From NCBI RefSeq assembly GCF_014644735.1, contig NZ_BMKZ01000007.1:1-55278 (forward strand): a stretch of 55,278 nucleotides of DNA, written 5' to 3'. The translations under genes were made by a program, and so were the position numbers. The first letter of the stretch is position 1, and every line of letters begins with the position of its first letter. This DNA comes from Caldalkalibacillus thermarum. Its GTDB lineage: Bacteria > Bacillota > Bacilli > Caldalkalibacillales > Caldalkalibacillaceae. Under the pieces are notes generated by a model, which made no database searches, had not been told where the DNA came from, and saw only the letters and a list, made by a program, of their open reading frames with translations. Below, piece after piece: positions 17,735 through 25,934 of the stretch.

Positions 17735-19168
17735 ATGACCCCGGAAGAAAAGAAAGAGCTGGAAAGAGCCATAGCAGAGATTACCGAGATTGCTGAAGGG
17801 TTTGGCTTGGACTTTTACCCTATGCGCTATGAAATCTGTCCTGCTGATATTATCTATACCTTTGGTGCTTATGGCATGCCCACCCGCTACTCTCATTGGA
17901 GTTTTGGAAAATCCTTCCATAAAATGAAATTGCAATATGATCTGGGTTTGAGCAAAATTTATGAACTGGTCATCAACTCTAATCCCTGCTACGCCTTTTT
18001 GCTAGAAGGCAACAGTCTGATCCAAAATAAATTAATTGTGGCCCATGTGCTGGCGCACTGCGACTTTTTTAAAAACAATATCCGCTTCTCCAATACGTCC
18101 CGGGATATGGTGGAAAGCATGGCGGCCAGTGCGGAACGGATCAGAGCCTATGAGATTGAGTATGGCAAATATGAAGTGGAAAAATTTTTGGATGCCGTAC
18201 TGGCCATTCAGGAGCATATTGACCCGTCGCTTTTGCGTCCGCGTCTGACTTTGGACCAGCACAAGAAAGGAAAGGAAAAACAGCAGCAGTCAAAACCAAA
18301 AAAGAAAGGGATTTATGATGATTTGTGGGCGTTGGAAGAACTGAACAAGAAACCGGAATCTAAACCCCGTTTTTCCAGCCGCAAACGCTTTCCGGAGCAA
18401 CCTGAAAAAGATTTGATGTTATTTCTGGAGGAACACAGCCCTGAGCTGGAGGACTGGCAGCGCGACATCATGACCATGCTCAGGGAGGAAATGCTCTATT
18501 TTTGGCCCCAGCTGGAAACCAAAATCATGAACGAAGGCTGGGCTTCCTACTGGCATGTGCGCATCTTGCGGGAACTTGATTTGTCCGAAGAAGAAGCGAT
18601 CGAATTCGCAAAACTGAATGCAGCCGTGCTGTCCCCTTCCCGCACGAGCATCAATCCCTATTACCTGGGGTATAAAATGTTTGAAGATATTGAAAAACGC
18701 TGGGACAATCCGGCCAAGGAAGAGCAGGAGCGTTACGGACGGAAACCGGGACAAGGACGCAACAAAATATTTGAAGTGCGGGAGATGGACTCGGATATCT
18801 CCTTTTTGCGCAACTATTTGACCAAAGAACTGGTGGAAGAACTGGACCTGTATGTGTTTCAGAAGAAGGGGAATGAGTACACCATCACAGATAAAGATTG
18901 GGAACAGGTGCGGGACCAGCTGGTGAGCATGCGGGTCAACGGGGGCTTTCCCTATATTATGGTGGAAGATGCCGATTACGGACGCAAAGGGGAGTTGATG
19001 CTCAAACATTATTATGAAGGCATCGAGCTGGATCTGAAGTATCTGGAAAAAACATTGCCATATGTGTATCAACTGTGGGGCAGGCCGGTCCATTTACAAA
19101 CCGTGATCGACAACAAACATGCTTTGTTCAGTTATGACGGCGAGCGAACACACCGGCGTTTTCTCTAA
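17735..19168 (+). CDS. spoVR: SpoVR family protein
   Basis: The 477-residue product has the size and motifs of SpoVR/YcgB, for example [15 protein letters not shown] near the N-terminus and [14 protein letters not shown] in the middle. In B. subtilis SpoVR is needed for proper spore cortex formation; its biochemical role is unknown. The ATG follows the yhbH stop codon with no gap, so the two are surely cotranslated. A Lys/Gln-rich linker lies at about residues 185-200. A strong terminator at 19291 ends the operon. Confidence 0.95.
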   Translation: MTPEEKKELERAIAEITEIAEGFGLDFYPMRYEICPADIIYTFGAYGMPTRYSHWSFGKSFHKMKLQYDLGLSKIYELVINSNPCYAFLLEGNSLIQNKLIVAHVLAHCDFFKNNIRFSNTSRDMVESMAASAERIRAYEIEYGKYEVEKFLDAVLAIQEHIDPSLLRPRLTLDQHKKGKEKQQQSKPKKKGIYDDLWALEELNKKPESKPRFSSRKRFPEQPEKDLMLFLEEHSPELEDWQRDIMTMLREEMLYFWPQLETKIMNEGWASYWHVRILRELDLSEEEAIEFAKLNAAVLSPSRTSINPYYLGYKMFEDIEKRWDNPAKEEQERYGRKPGQGRNKIFEVREMDSDISFLRNYLTKELVEELDLYVFQKKGNEYTITDKDWEQVRDQLVSMRVNGGFPYIMVEDADYGRKGELMLKHYYEGIELDLKYLEKTLPYVYQLWGRPVHLQTVIDNKHALFSYDGERTHRRFL

Positions 19169-19290
19169 CAGGGATTTCTTTAACAAGGTGAGGAAAATCC
19201 AGAAAAACAAAACCGCTTATTCCTGCATAGGACGCCTGGTTTGAAAAAATTTCCTATGATAGGAAGGACCTCCGCTTCACAATCACGAAT

Positions 19291-19347
19291 ACTATCATGA
19301 GCATGATGGCAAATATAGACAGCCATCCTCATGATAGTTCTTTTTTT
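19291..19347 (+). terminator. terminator of the prkA-yhbH-spoVR operon
   Basis: ACTATCATGAG and CTCATGATAGT pair, extended by ATGGC/GCCAT, giving a long stem followed by TTCTTTTTTT. Confidence 0.9.
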
Positions 19348-19367
19348 ATTCTCTGTGTTACGGGTGC

Positions 19368-19392
19368 GAAACTTTTTTTGACTTATTACGTC
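19368..19392 (+). promoter_or_regulatory. ECF sigma-type promoter
   Basis: GAAAC at 19368-19372 and CGTC at 19389-19392 are separated by exactly 16 bases. This is the canonical Bacillus extracytoplasmic-function promoter layout (AAC motif, N16, CGT motif). It lies about 35 bases before the start of an ECF sigma factor gene fragment, which suggests former autoregulation. Confidence 0.75.
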
Positions 19393-19425
19393 TAATGGGG
19401 TACGAGAAAGCGAGGTGCATCGTCA

Positions 19426-19496
19426 TTGAGGGATGAAATGTTGGTCGGACTGGCTTTGCAAGGGGATGATGATGCCTTGCGCCAACTGCATGACCC
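19426..19496 (+). pseudogene. N-terminal fragment of an ECF sigma factor gene
   Basis: A TTG with GCGAGGTG upstream starts LRDEMLVGLALQGDDDALRQLHD, the typical first helix of ECF sigma factors (region 2.1: a short acidic start, then ALQGD-DAL-QLYD). The frame then runs into TnpB-derived sequence within about 25 codons. It sits behind an ECF-type promoter and is followed, beyond the insertion, by an anti-sigma-like fragment. The identification is from a short stretch but fits promoter and neighbours. Confidence 0.65.
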
Positions 19497-19766
19497 CTCC
19501 ATTTCGGTCAAAGCGTCCACGACAACGGCTGGGGCCTGTTCACCTCTTTCCTTCAATACAAGTTAGCAGAACAGGGGAAGAAACTAATCAAAATCGACAA
19601 ATGGTTCCCCTCATCCAAAACGTGTTCATGTTGTGGTCGAGTGAACGTGTCTCTATCGCTTTCCGAACGTCTATTTCGTTGTGCATGCGGTTTTGTGGCA
19701 GACAGAGATATCAACGCCGCCATCAATATCAAAAAGGAAGGTCTGAAAAAGTTAGGGACTGCCTGA
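19497..19766 (+). pseudogene. tnpB: C-terminal fragment of TnpB (IS200/IS605-type)
   Basis: In the frame ending at the TGA at 19766 the sequence reads SVHDNGWGLFTSF, KIDKWFPSSKTCS, then CSCCG...CACG (the four-cysteine zinc ribbon) and DRDINAAINIKKEG, the last RuvC motif with its catalytic Asp. This is the C-terminal 80-90 residues of TnpB, the RNA-guided nuclease of these elements. The N-terminal three quarters and the left end of the element are missing; the upstream neighbour is the sigma factor fragment. The fragment cannot be active. Confidence 0.9.
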
Positions 19767-19775
19767 CTGGATCTC

Positions 19776-19882
19776 GAACCGTGGGGCACACGGGGATGGC
19801 TCGGTCAACTTCCCATCATGAGATGGGATTACCCGAGAAGCCCCCACCTCTAAGCGTTAGCATAGGTGGTGGGAGTATGTCA
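19776..19882 (+). mobile_element. IS605-type right end / TnpB guide-RNA scaffold, second copy
   Basis: It begins nine bases after the tnpB stop codon and is nearly identical to 11862-11968, with the same nested hairpins and the same end GGGAGTATGTCA. The presumed guide, read from the flank, begins CGGAAAGAAG and lies inside the anti-sigma-like fragment. The left end is gone. Confidence 0.8.
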
Positions 19883-20165
19883 CGGAAAGAAGTTTTCAGT
19901 CTGTGTTATAGCCGGCATTGAACAGGCCCGGAAAAAGGCCAGCAGAAAACGTATGGTCCGCAAGATACGTGGCGCCTTTGCTTATGCCGCTGTGACCGCT
20001 GCTGTTGTTTTCCTGGTGTTTCAATTCCTTATCCAATCTGATGATCAGGGTCAATTTCTCCATCAAGCTGATCAGGGGTTGGAGCGGACAGAACAACCTG
20101 TTCAACATGAGGAAACAGAGGAGCCTGGCGCTATGAATCACCATGATTCTCATAAGGAGGGATAG
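19883..20165 (+). pseudogene. 5'-truncated anti-sigma-factor-like membrane protein
   Basis: The open frame continues from the IS right end: FSVCVIAGIEQARKKASRKR, then one transmembrane segment (AYAAVTAAVVFLVFQFLI) and a polar tail rich in Gln, Glu and His ending at 20165. A basic cytoplasmic stretch, one span and an outer domain, placed after an ECF sigma fragment, is the layout of an anti-sigma factor. The N-terminus was removed by the insertion. The PhzF gene starts two bases after its stop, so they formed one operon. Confidence 0.55.
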
Positions 20166-20167
20166 GT

Positions 20168-21022
20168 GTGAAGGAAATTTGTTTGGTCAAGGTATTTCAC
20201 AATGAATCCATCCCTGGAAATCTAACGGGGGTGGTGAATTGTGACTTGCCTCCCAATCCCCGGGATTGTCAGTCAATCGCCAGCCGGTTGGGATTGCCCG
20301 ACACGTGTTTTGTTTGGAAAGGGTTTTCGGGAAATTTACTACACCGAACATTTTCACCCTATGAGGAGCTCACTTTCTGCACCCAGACACTTCTGGCCAG
20401 TGCTGCGGCACTGGAGGTAACAAATGATTCGGATGTTTTTCGTTTTGAGACGGCAGTTGGTTCCGTGACGGTGCTCCGGGATGGAAAATATTACTGGGTC
20501 AAATCTGTTGTGGAAAAGGTCCGTCCGTTGGAGGATCTTTCTGTGCTTCCCCTGTTGGGACTGGATGAACAAATGTTGAATGGGGAACTGGGTATCACCG
20601 GTGTCGGTAGACAAAGACTTTATATTCCTCTTCGTTCCCAGGAAGTCTTGTACAGTATTACTCTTTCTTCAGGAACAATCATGCATGTGTGCCAAATGTA
20701 CGGATTGCATGGTATTTGTTTTTTCACCGTGGTTGATTCTGGGCATGTGGCTCTCCGCGTCTTCACTACTTCGTTAAAAGGGGGCGAAGATGCCGCAACT
20801 GGAGGAGCAGCCATCGGATTGATCGGTTATAATCGGTTTCAGCATCTTGGCTTGGCGGAAGTGGTTCGAGTGGATCAAGGACATATTGAATCGGAAAAGA
20901 GAGGCTGTATGTTTATAAGGCATGATTCCTCAACAAATCAAGTATTGTTGGGTAGTTTCGTCGACGTTTTGTTGCGAGGAAACCTTGTCGGAACGGAGAG
21001 GGGGGTGGGTTATGGAAGTTAA
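20168..21022 (+). CDS. PhzF-family isomerase/epimerase-like protein
   Basis: The GTG at 20168 has GGAGGG upstream. The 284-residue protein shows the PhzF fold in two halves: KVFHNESIPGNLTGVV, SIASRLGLPDTCFV, then FSPYEELTFCTQTLLASAAAL, and in the second half RVFTTSLKGGEDAATGGAAIG. PhzF itself isomerises a phenazine precursor and relatives are epimerases. The usual catalytic Glu after SE in the LSETAF-type motif appears replaced here (LPDTCF has Asp), so activity may differ or be lost. It follows the sigma/anti-sigma remnants and overlaps the next gene by 11 bases. Confidence 0.75.
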   Translation: MKEICLVKVFHNESIPGNLTGVVNCDLPPNPRDCQSIASRLGLPDTCFVWKGFSGNLLHRTFSPYEELTFCTQTLLASAAALEVTNDSDVFRFETAVGSVTVLRDGKYYWVKSVVEKVRPLEDLSVLPLLGLDEQMLNGELGITGVGRQRLYIPLRSQEVLYSITLSSGTIMHVCQMYGLHGICFFTVVDSGHVALRVFTTSLKGGEDAATGGAAIGLIGYNRFQHLGLAEVVRVDQGHIESEKRGCMFIRHDSSTNQVLLGSFVDVLLRGNLVGTERGVGYGS

Positions 21023-21563
21023 AGTCAACCTCGAAGAGATCCGCGATTTTTCTATTCAAATAGGCTCCGATCTTATAGGGCGGGCTGTTCTTTCCATCTA
21101 TTTGGTTCAGTTTGGCGGGCTCCCTTTTACCACGTATATCCCGGAAAACTGGCAGGCTGAGTATGTGCAGCAAAACGGCCGCTTTGGCATGCATGTGGCT
21201 GCGGCAGGGAATGGAGACTTCCGGTACGGTGAAATGGAGATCATCTTTTTTCCCCAGCAAACATCCCGGCAAGAGGCGGAGAAACATATTTTGGAGGACG
21301 TGATTCAAGACCGTCCTTATGAAACCTTACCCCGTGATGGAGAACAAGGGGATGTACCCGCGTGGGCCCTGCAGTCATATGTGTATATCGATCCCCAACA
21401 ATCCAGGACAGGTCAGATTCATCTCGGCGAGCATAATGATCGTTTGTTTTATTTCCATAGTGAGTTTATGGATGAAGCAGGGGATGGTTGGGGGCCACGG
21501 CAAGAAATAATCTTGGAGCATTGGATCTGGCAAGATACGGGCGAGCCCTTGCAAAGCAAATAA
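21012..21563 (+). CDS. hypothetical protein in the PhzF-asnB operon
   Basis: The ATG at 21012 lies inside the end of the PhzF gene with GGAGAGGGGGG upstream. The 183-residue product is acidic, Trp-rich and predicted mainly beta (YVYIDPQQSRTGQIHLGEH, FYFHSEFMDEAGDGWG). No signal peptide or membrane span is present. I do not recognise the family. Tight coupling to PhzF and to the asparagine synthase gene 25 bases downstream suggests a shared role. Confidence 0.6.
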   Translation: MEVKVNLEEIRDFSIQIGSDLIGRAVLSIYLVQFGGLPFTTYIPENWQAEYVQQNGRFGMHVAAAGNGDFRYGEMEIIFFPQQTSRQEAEKHILEDVIQDRPYETLPRDGEQGDVPAWALQSYVYIDPQQSRTGQIHLGEHNDRLFYFHSEFMDEAGDGWGPRQEIILEHWIWQDTGEPLQSK

Positions 21564-21588
21564 TAGCTGCCAAAAGGAGGCAACAGCC

Positions 21589-23304
21589 ATGTGTGGATTT
21601 GTAGGACTGATGCGCAATCAGCATGGGGCAGATAGCAGTGAGGCGGATTTGCGCAGCATGGTGGATGTGATCAGGCACCGCGGGCCCGATGATGAAGGGT
21701 ATTATAGCGATGAGACCGTCATGCTGGGTTTCAGACGGCTCAGCATTATCGATGTTGAACAGGGACACCAGCCCTTGAGCGATGCCGACGGGTGGTATTG
21801 GATTGTGTTTAACGGAGAAATTTACAACTATATTGAATTGAGGGAGCGTTTACAGGCCAGGGGCCACCACTTTCAGACCTCATCCGATACAGAAGTGATT
21901 CTGGCTTTGTTTAAGGAAAAGAAAGAGAAGGCGGTTCATGACCTGAGGGGCATGTTTGCCTTTGTCATCTATGACAGACAGACTCAAACCCTGTTTGGAG
22001 CCAGAGACCCCTTTGGCATCAAACCGTTTTATTACTTGGAAACCGGGGAGTTCTTTTATGTTGCTTCGGATGCGAAAAGCTTGTTGGCATCCGTACAAGA
22101 AGCGGCATTAAATCAAGAGGCCTTGCAAGACTATCTGACCTATCAGTATGTGCCGGAACCGATGAGCATGGTATCCAATATAAGGAAGTTACAGCCAGGG
22201 CACTTCTTTTGGAAAAAAACAGGGCAGCCGCTTGTTGTTCATGAATACTGGAAGCCGATTTTTTCTCCTGTTAAAAAATCTCAAGATCAGCTGGCCCATG
22301 ATATAAGAAAGGTGTTGCAGGACTCTGTCGCGGTGCATATGCGCAGTGATGTGCCGGTTGGCGCCTTTTTATCCGGGGGTATTGATTCAACCTGTATTGC
22401 CGCTTTGGCCAAGGAGATTAATCCCCACTTAAAAACCTTTACCGTCGGCTTTGACCAGCCTGGATTCAGTGAAGTGGATGTTGCCGCCCAAACGGCAGAA
22501 GCATTGGAGATTGAACATCACACTTATGTGATCAGCCCGGAGGAAGTTGTGCAGGAATTGCCCAGGATTATCTGGCACATGGATGATCCTGTTGCTGACC
22601 CGGCTGCCATTCCCCTTTATTTTGTTGCCCGGGAAGCCAGCAAACAGGTTAAAGTGGTTTTGTCCGGGGAGGGGGCTGATGAACTGTTCGGGGGTTATGG
22701 GATCTACCGTGAACCTCTCTCCTTAAGGTATATATCCACTCTCCCGGCTGCTATAAGGCGGATCCTTAAACACATTGCTTTGTCCTTGCCTGATCAAATC
22801 AAAGGAAAAAATTATATTCTCAGAGGCTGTACACCCCTGGAAGAGCGTTATATCGGCAATGCCAAACTTTTTGAGGAAGCGGAAAAAAGGGAGTTGCTGA
22901 AACGTTACCGTCCAGAGTATGCATATTCCCGCTTGACCAACCCCCTGTATCAGCAGGTCGCTGGTTACGATCCTGTGACTCAAATGCAGTATATTGATTT
23001 ACACACCTGGTTAAGGGGGGACATTCTGGCCAAGGCGGACAGGATGTCCATGGCCCATTCCTTAGAATTAAGGGTTCCCTTTTTAGACAAGCGGGTGTTT
23101 GAGGTTGCTGCCAAGTTGCACACTGAGTTGAAAGTGACCAGACAAACGACAAAACATCTGCTGCGGGAAGCGATGAAGGGGATTGTACCTGAGCATATTT
23201 TGCACCGTCCCAAATTGGGCTTTCCGGTTCCTCTTAGACACTGGCTTAAGGAAGAGTTGTTTGAATGGGCATGGTCGCTTATCCTAACATTCGCCACTTG
23301 GTAG
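21589..23304 (+). CDS. asnB: asparagine synthase (glutamine-hydrolysing), AsnB type, 3'-truncated
   Basis: The ATG has AAAGGAGG upstream. Cys2 (MCGFVGL) is the glutaminase nucleophile, RGPDDEGYY, FNGEIYNYIE and TDSDTE-like segments follow, and the synthetase PP-loop SGGIDST lies near residue 263, with GEGADELFGGYG and MSMAHSLELRVPFLD later. B. subtilis AsnB has 632 residues; here the sequence leaves the family at RHWLKEELFEWA and stops after 571 residues. About 60 C-terminal residues are missing, so activity is doubtful. It is of a different subgroup from asnO at 1948. It ends the PhzF operon. Confidence 0.85.
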   Translation: MCGFVGLMRNQHGADSSEADLRSMVDVIRHRGPDDEGYYSDETVMLGFRRLSIIDVEQGHQPLSDADGWYWIVFNGEIYNYIELRERLQARGHHFQTSSDTEVILALFKEKKEKAVHDLRGMFAFVIYDRQTQTLFGARDPFGIKPFYYLETGEFFYVASDAKSLLASVQEAALNQEALQDYLTYQYVPEPMSMVSNIRKLQPGHFFWKKTGQPLVVHEYWKPIFSPVKKSQDQLAHDIRKVLQDSVAVHMRSDVPVGAFLSGGIDSTCIAALAKEINPHLKTFTVGFDQPGFSEVDVAAQTAEALEIEHHTYVISPEEVVQELPRIIWHMDDPVADPAAIPLYFVAREASKQVKVVLSGEGADELFGGYGIYREPLSLRYISTLPAAIRRILKHIALSLPDQIKGKNYILRGCTPLEERYIGNAKLFEEAEKRELLKRYRPEYAYSRLTNPLYQQVAGYDPVTQMQYIDLHTWLRGDILAKADRMSMAHSLELRVPFLDKRVFEVAAKLHTELKVTRQTTKHLLREAMKGIVPEHILHRPKLGFPVPLRHWLKEELFEWAWSLILTFATW

Positions 23305-23396
23305 GACATGTTGGGTGAGCTTGCCGTGTGGCCTGCCTTTAGTATAAGCCGACAGAGCAAGTATGATTCCATATTCCAAAAATCGGTGCACTAAGT

Positions 23397-23438
23397 GTGC
23401 CAATTAGGGTCATACTATGGACAAAACCTAACTGGCAC
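23397..23438. repeat. 42-base imperfect inverted repeat before yteA
   Basis: GTGCCAATTAGG and CCTAACTGGCAC pair over 12 positions with one mismatch around an 18-base loop. It sits in the unexplained 150 bases between the broken end of asnB and yteA, six bases before the yteA ribosome site. It could be an insertion-sequence end or an RNA hairpin acting on yteA. Confidence 0.5.
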
Positions 23439-23454
23439 GAAAGAGGTGCGTCTG

Positions 23455-24234
23455 ATGTTAACCGAAGAGCAGAAACGCGAACTGCATGCCGCCTTAATGA
23501 CCCGATACCGGGAGCTTGAGGACCAGCTGGCTCACAATGATCATTTTGGTCAGGAACGGGCATTAGTCAAAGACTCTGTGGGAGAGCTCTCCAATTATGA
23601 CAATCATCCCGGTGATCTGGGTACTGAAGAATATGAGCGGGCTAAAGATATAGCTTTAAATGAACATGCAGAGCAGGAGTTATCTGATGTCAAACGGGCC
23701 TTGGCAGCATTTGCTGAAGGCACTTATGGCATTTGTGAAATATGTGGAGAGGAGATTCCCTTTGAACGCTTACAAGCCGTGCCAACCACCACCCGGTGCC
23801 GGAACCATGCAGCGGATCGTTTCGTCTCCAGAAAACGGCCGGCTGAGGAAGATATTTTAGAACCGCCGTTTGGCCGTTTTGAATATGATGACCAGGATGT
23901 GGTCGTTTTCGATGCGGAGGATGCCTGGCAAAGCGCAGCGGCCCATGGATCATCTGATACTCCCTCGGACTTTTATGATCCAGCCAAAGAGTATGAAGAG
24001 ATGTTTGCTGAAGCTGATGAACGGGTAGGTGCCGTAGAGGATGTGGAGGAGTTTCTGATAACCGACATGGAAGGAAACTATATTGGCGTTAACGAGGAAC
24101 ATGAGGTGTATGAAACATACCTGGATGAACACGGCGTTACCTCTGTAGTAGAAGATAGTGGTCTTATTGATGTAGTGAATGAGGATGAGCCGGAACAGGA
24201 TCAGGATCCAGATTATCGACGGAAAAAAAGCTGA
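23455..24234 (+). CDS. yteA: TraR/DksA-type zinc finger protein YteA
   Basis: The ATG at 23455 is preferred (AAGAGGTG upstream) over an earlier frame start. The 259-residue protein has an N-terminal coiled region, SVGELSNYDNHPGDLGTEEYER, and the DksA/TraR C4 zinc finger CEICGEEIP...CRNH at about residues 97-121, where the last Cys pair is C plus H. The C-terminal half is very acidic. Length and opening match the YteA family of sporulating Firmicutes; its role is unknown. A terminator follows. Confidence 0.9.
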   Translation: MLTEEQKRELHAALMTRYRELEDQLAHNDHFGQERALVKDSVGELSNYDNHPGDLGTEEYERAKDIALNEHAEQELSDVKRALAAFAEGTYGICEICGEEIPFERLQAVPTTTRCRNHAADRFVSRKRPAEEDILEPPFGRFEYDDQDVVVFDAEDAWQSAAAHGSSDTPSDFYDPAKEYEEMFAEADERVGAVEDVEEFLITDMEGNYIGVNEEHEVYETYLDEHGVTSVVEDSGLIDVVNEDEPEQDQDPDYRRKKS

Positions 24235-24312
24235 AATTGCAAAAACACTGCAAGATCGATCAAAAGGGATATGTGACAACACACAGCAAGCATGGGGTAA
24301 CAACAAAGATTC

Positions 24313-24338
24313 GGGGGAGCACGATGCTCCCCCTTGTT
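24313..24338. terminator. terminator between yteA and the convergent dipeptidase gene
   Basis: GGGGGAGCA and TGCTCCCCC form a nine-pair stem with a three-base loop, followed by TTGTT on the plus strand. It lies between two convergent genes and may serve both. Confidence 0.8.
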
Positions 24339-24348
24339 ACATTAAACG

Positions 24349-25731
24349 CTATTGTTGGTCAAGCGCTTTCTCCAGTTCAAACAAATAGTAGCATAAAGCA
24401 ACCAACCCTTGATCAAAATTTTCCAGATGGAAGTGTTCGTTAGGCGCATGGAAGTTCTCGTTAGGCAGGCCAAAGCCCATTAACACAGCAGGTAAGTTTA
24501 ACAAACTGTGAAAAGTTTCTACAATCGGGATCGACCCGCCCATCCGGGTAAAGGCAGGGGACACACCATAGGCTTGTTCCAATGCCCGGCCGGCTGCTTG
24601 AATGGCGGGATGGTCAAAGGGAGTCAAAAAGGGCTTTCCTTTGTCGAACAGTTGAGTTGTCACCGTAACACCTGGCGGGGTATGGCGTTCAATGTGTTGC
24701 TGAATCAAACGGGCAATCTCATCGGGGTCCTGGTCAGGGACCAAACGGCAGGTGATCTTGGCGTGGGCCTCGCTGGGCAGCACCGTTTTGATGCCCTCTC
24801 CTTGAAACCCTCCGTAAATGCCGTTTATTTCTAACGTGGGCCTGGCCCAGGTTCGCTCCAGGAATGAGTATCCTGCTTCACCAAACAACTGGGGAACATC
24901 CAGCTCTTTGCGCACTTGTTCTTCGTCAAACTGTAAGGCGCGGTAGGCTTCTTTTTCCTCTTCTGTCAAGGGACGCACCTTGTCGTAAAAACCTTGCACG
25001 GTAATTTGCCCTTGTGCATTGCGCATGGAATCCAAAATGGAAACCAGGGCATGAATCGGGTTTTGCACCCCGCCGCCAAACAGTCCCGAATGCAAATCCC
25101 CTTTGGGACCCCGCACATCAATCTGCAGGCCACACAACCCCCTCAAGCCATAGCAAACGGTGGGTTTTCCCCTCTCCAGCATGGGCGTATCGGAGACGAC
25201 CAGCACGTCGGCTGCCAGCAGATCCTGATGTTCAGCCACAAAGACATCCAGGTTGGGACTGCCGATCTCCTCTTCACCTTCCAGACAAAACTTAATATTA
25301 ACCGGCAAGCGGCCCTCGGTATGTAAAAGCGTCTCTACCGCTTTAATATGCATGAAAACTTGCCCTTTGTCATCGCTGGCCCCGCGGGCATAAATTTTGT
25401 TATCTCTGATGTCCGGTTCAAAGGGAGGTGTCTCCCATAAATCAAGAGGATCAACCGGCTGCACATCATAATGGCCATAGATCAAGACTGTTGGTTTCCC
25501 TTCGGCGTGGAGCCAGTCGGCGTAAACTACGGGATGGCCCTGTGTGGGCAGCACTTGTACATTTTCCAAACCTGCTTGTTTCAAGGCTTGAGCCAGCCAT
25601 TCAGCTGCTTGCTGCACGTCTTGTTTATGTTCGGACAAAGCGCTGATACTGGGAATCCGTAAAAAGGCTTTCAATTCTTCCAAATGCTGGTCCCTTTTGC
25701 CTTGCAAGACCTTTTTCAGTTGCTTGTTCAC
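24349..25731 (-). CDS. M20-family dipeptidase
   Basis: The 460-residue protein is a di-zinc aminoacyl dipeptidase of the M20 family (CNDP/DapE-like branch). Metal ligands are visible in IYGHYDVQPVD, RGASDDKGQ, EGEEEIGSPN and VSDTPM, with the distal Glu/His near the end in FHAPNEHFHL. A dimerisation domain lies at about residues 185-345. These cytosolic enzymes cleave short peptides with broad specificity. GGAGGGAAC lies just upstream of the ATG. It is convergent with yteA and divergent from the NlpC/P60 gene. Confidence 0.93.
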   Translation of the reverse strand: MNKQLKKVLQGKRDQHLEELKAFLRIPSISALSEHKQDVQQAAEWLAQALKQAGLENVQVLPTQGHPVVYADWLHAEGKPTVLIYGHYDVQPVDPLDLWETPPFEPDIRDNKIYARGASDDKGQVFMHIKAVETLLHTEGRLPVNIKFCLEGEEEIGSPNLDVFVAEHQDLLAADVLVVSDTPMLERGKPTVCYGLRGLCGLQIDVRGPKGDLHSGLFGGGVQNPIHALVSILDSMRNAQGQITVQGFYDKVRPLTEEEKEAYRALQFDEEQVRKELDVPQLFGEAGYSFLERTWARPTLEINGIYGGFQGEGIKTVLPSEAHAKITCRLVPDQDPDEIARLIQQHIERHTPPGVTVTTQLFDKGKPFLTPFDHPAIQAAGRALEQAYGVSPAFTRMGGSIPIVETFHSLLNLPAVLMGFGLPNENFHAPNEHFHLENFDQGLVALCYYLFELEKALDQQ

Positions 25732-25934
25732 GTTAGTTCCCTCCTATGTACTGGGTTCTCTTTCCATTGTAACCAAAACAAACGGCTCAAAGCCAGGTCC
25801 AGTCAGTACTCCTCTCTATCTCATTGGCATATATCACCTTGGCAACAATTACTAAGCCTTTTGTACCGGTGAATCTAGTAAGATAGTAGTTGCAAGTCTT
25901 AATTCTGAGACTATACCAGAGACGGAGGGGTACA

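Noticed and set aside
19433-19921. 162-codon open frame spanning the sigma/TnpB/right-end region
   Set aside because: It is out of phase with the recognisable TnpB and sigma sequence and its translation is a low-complexity shadow (many Arg, Pro, Ser). The true coding signals are in the other frames.
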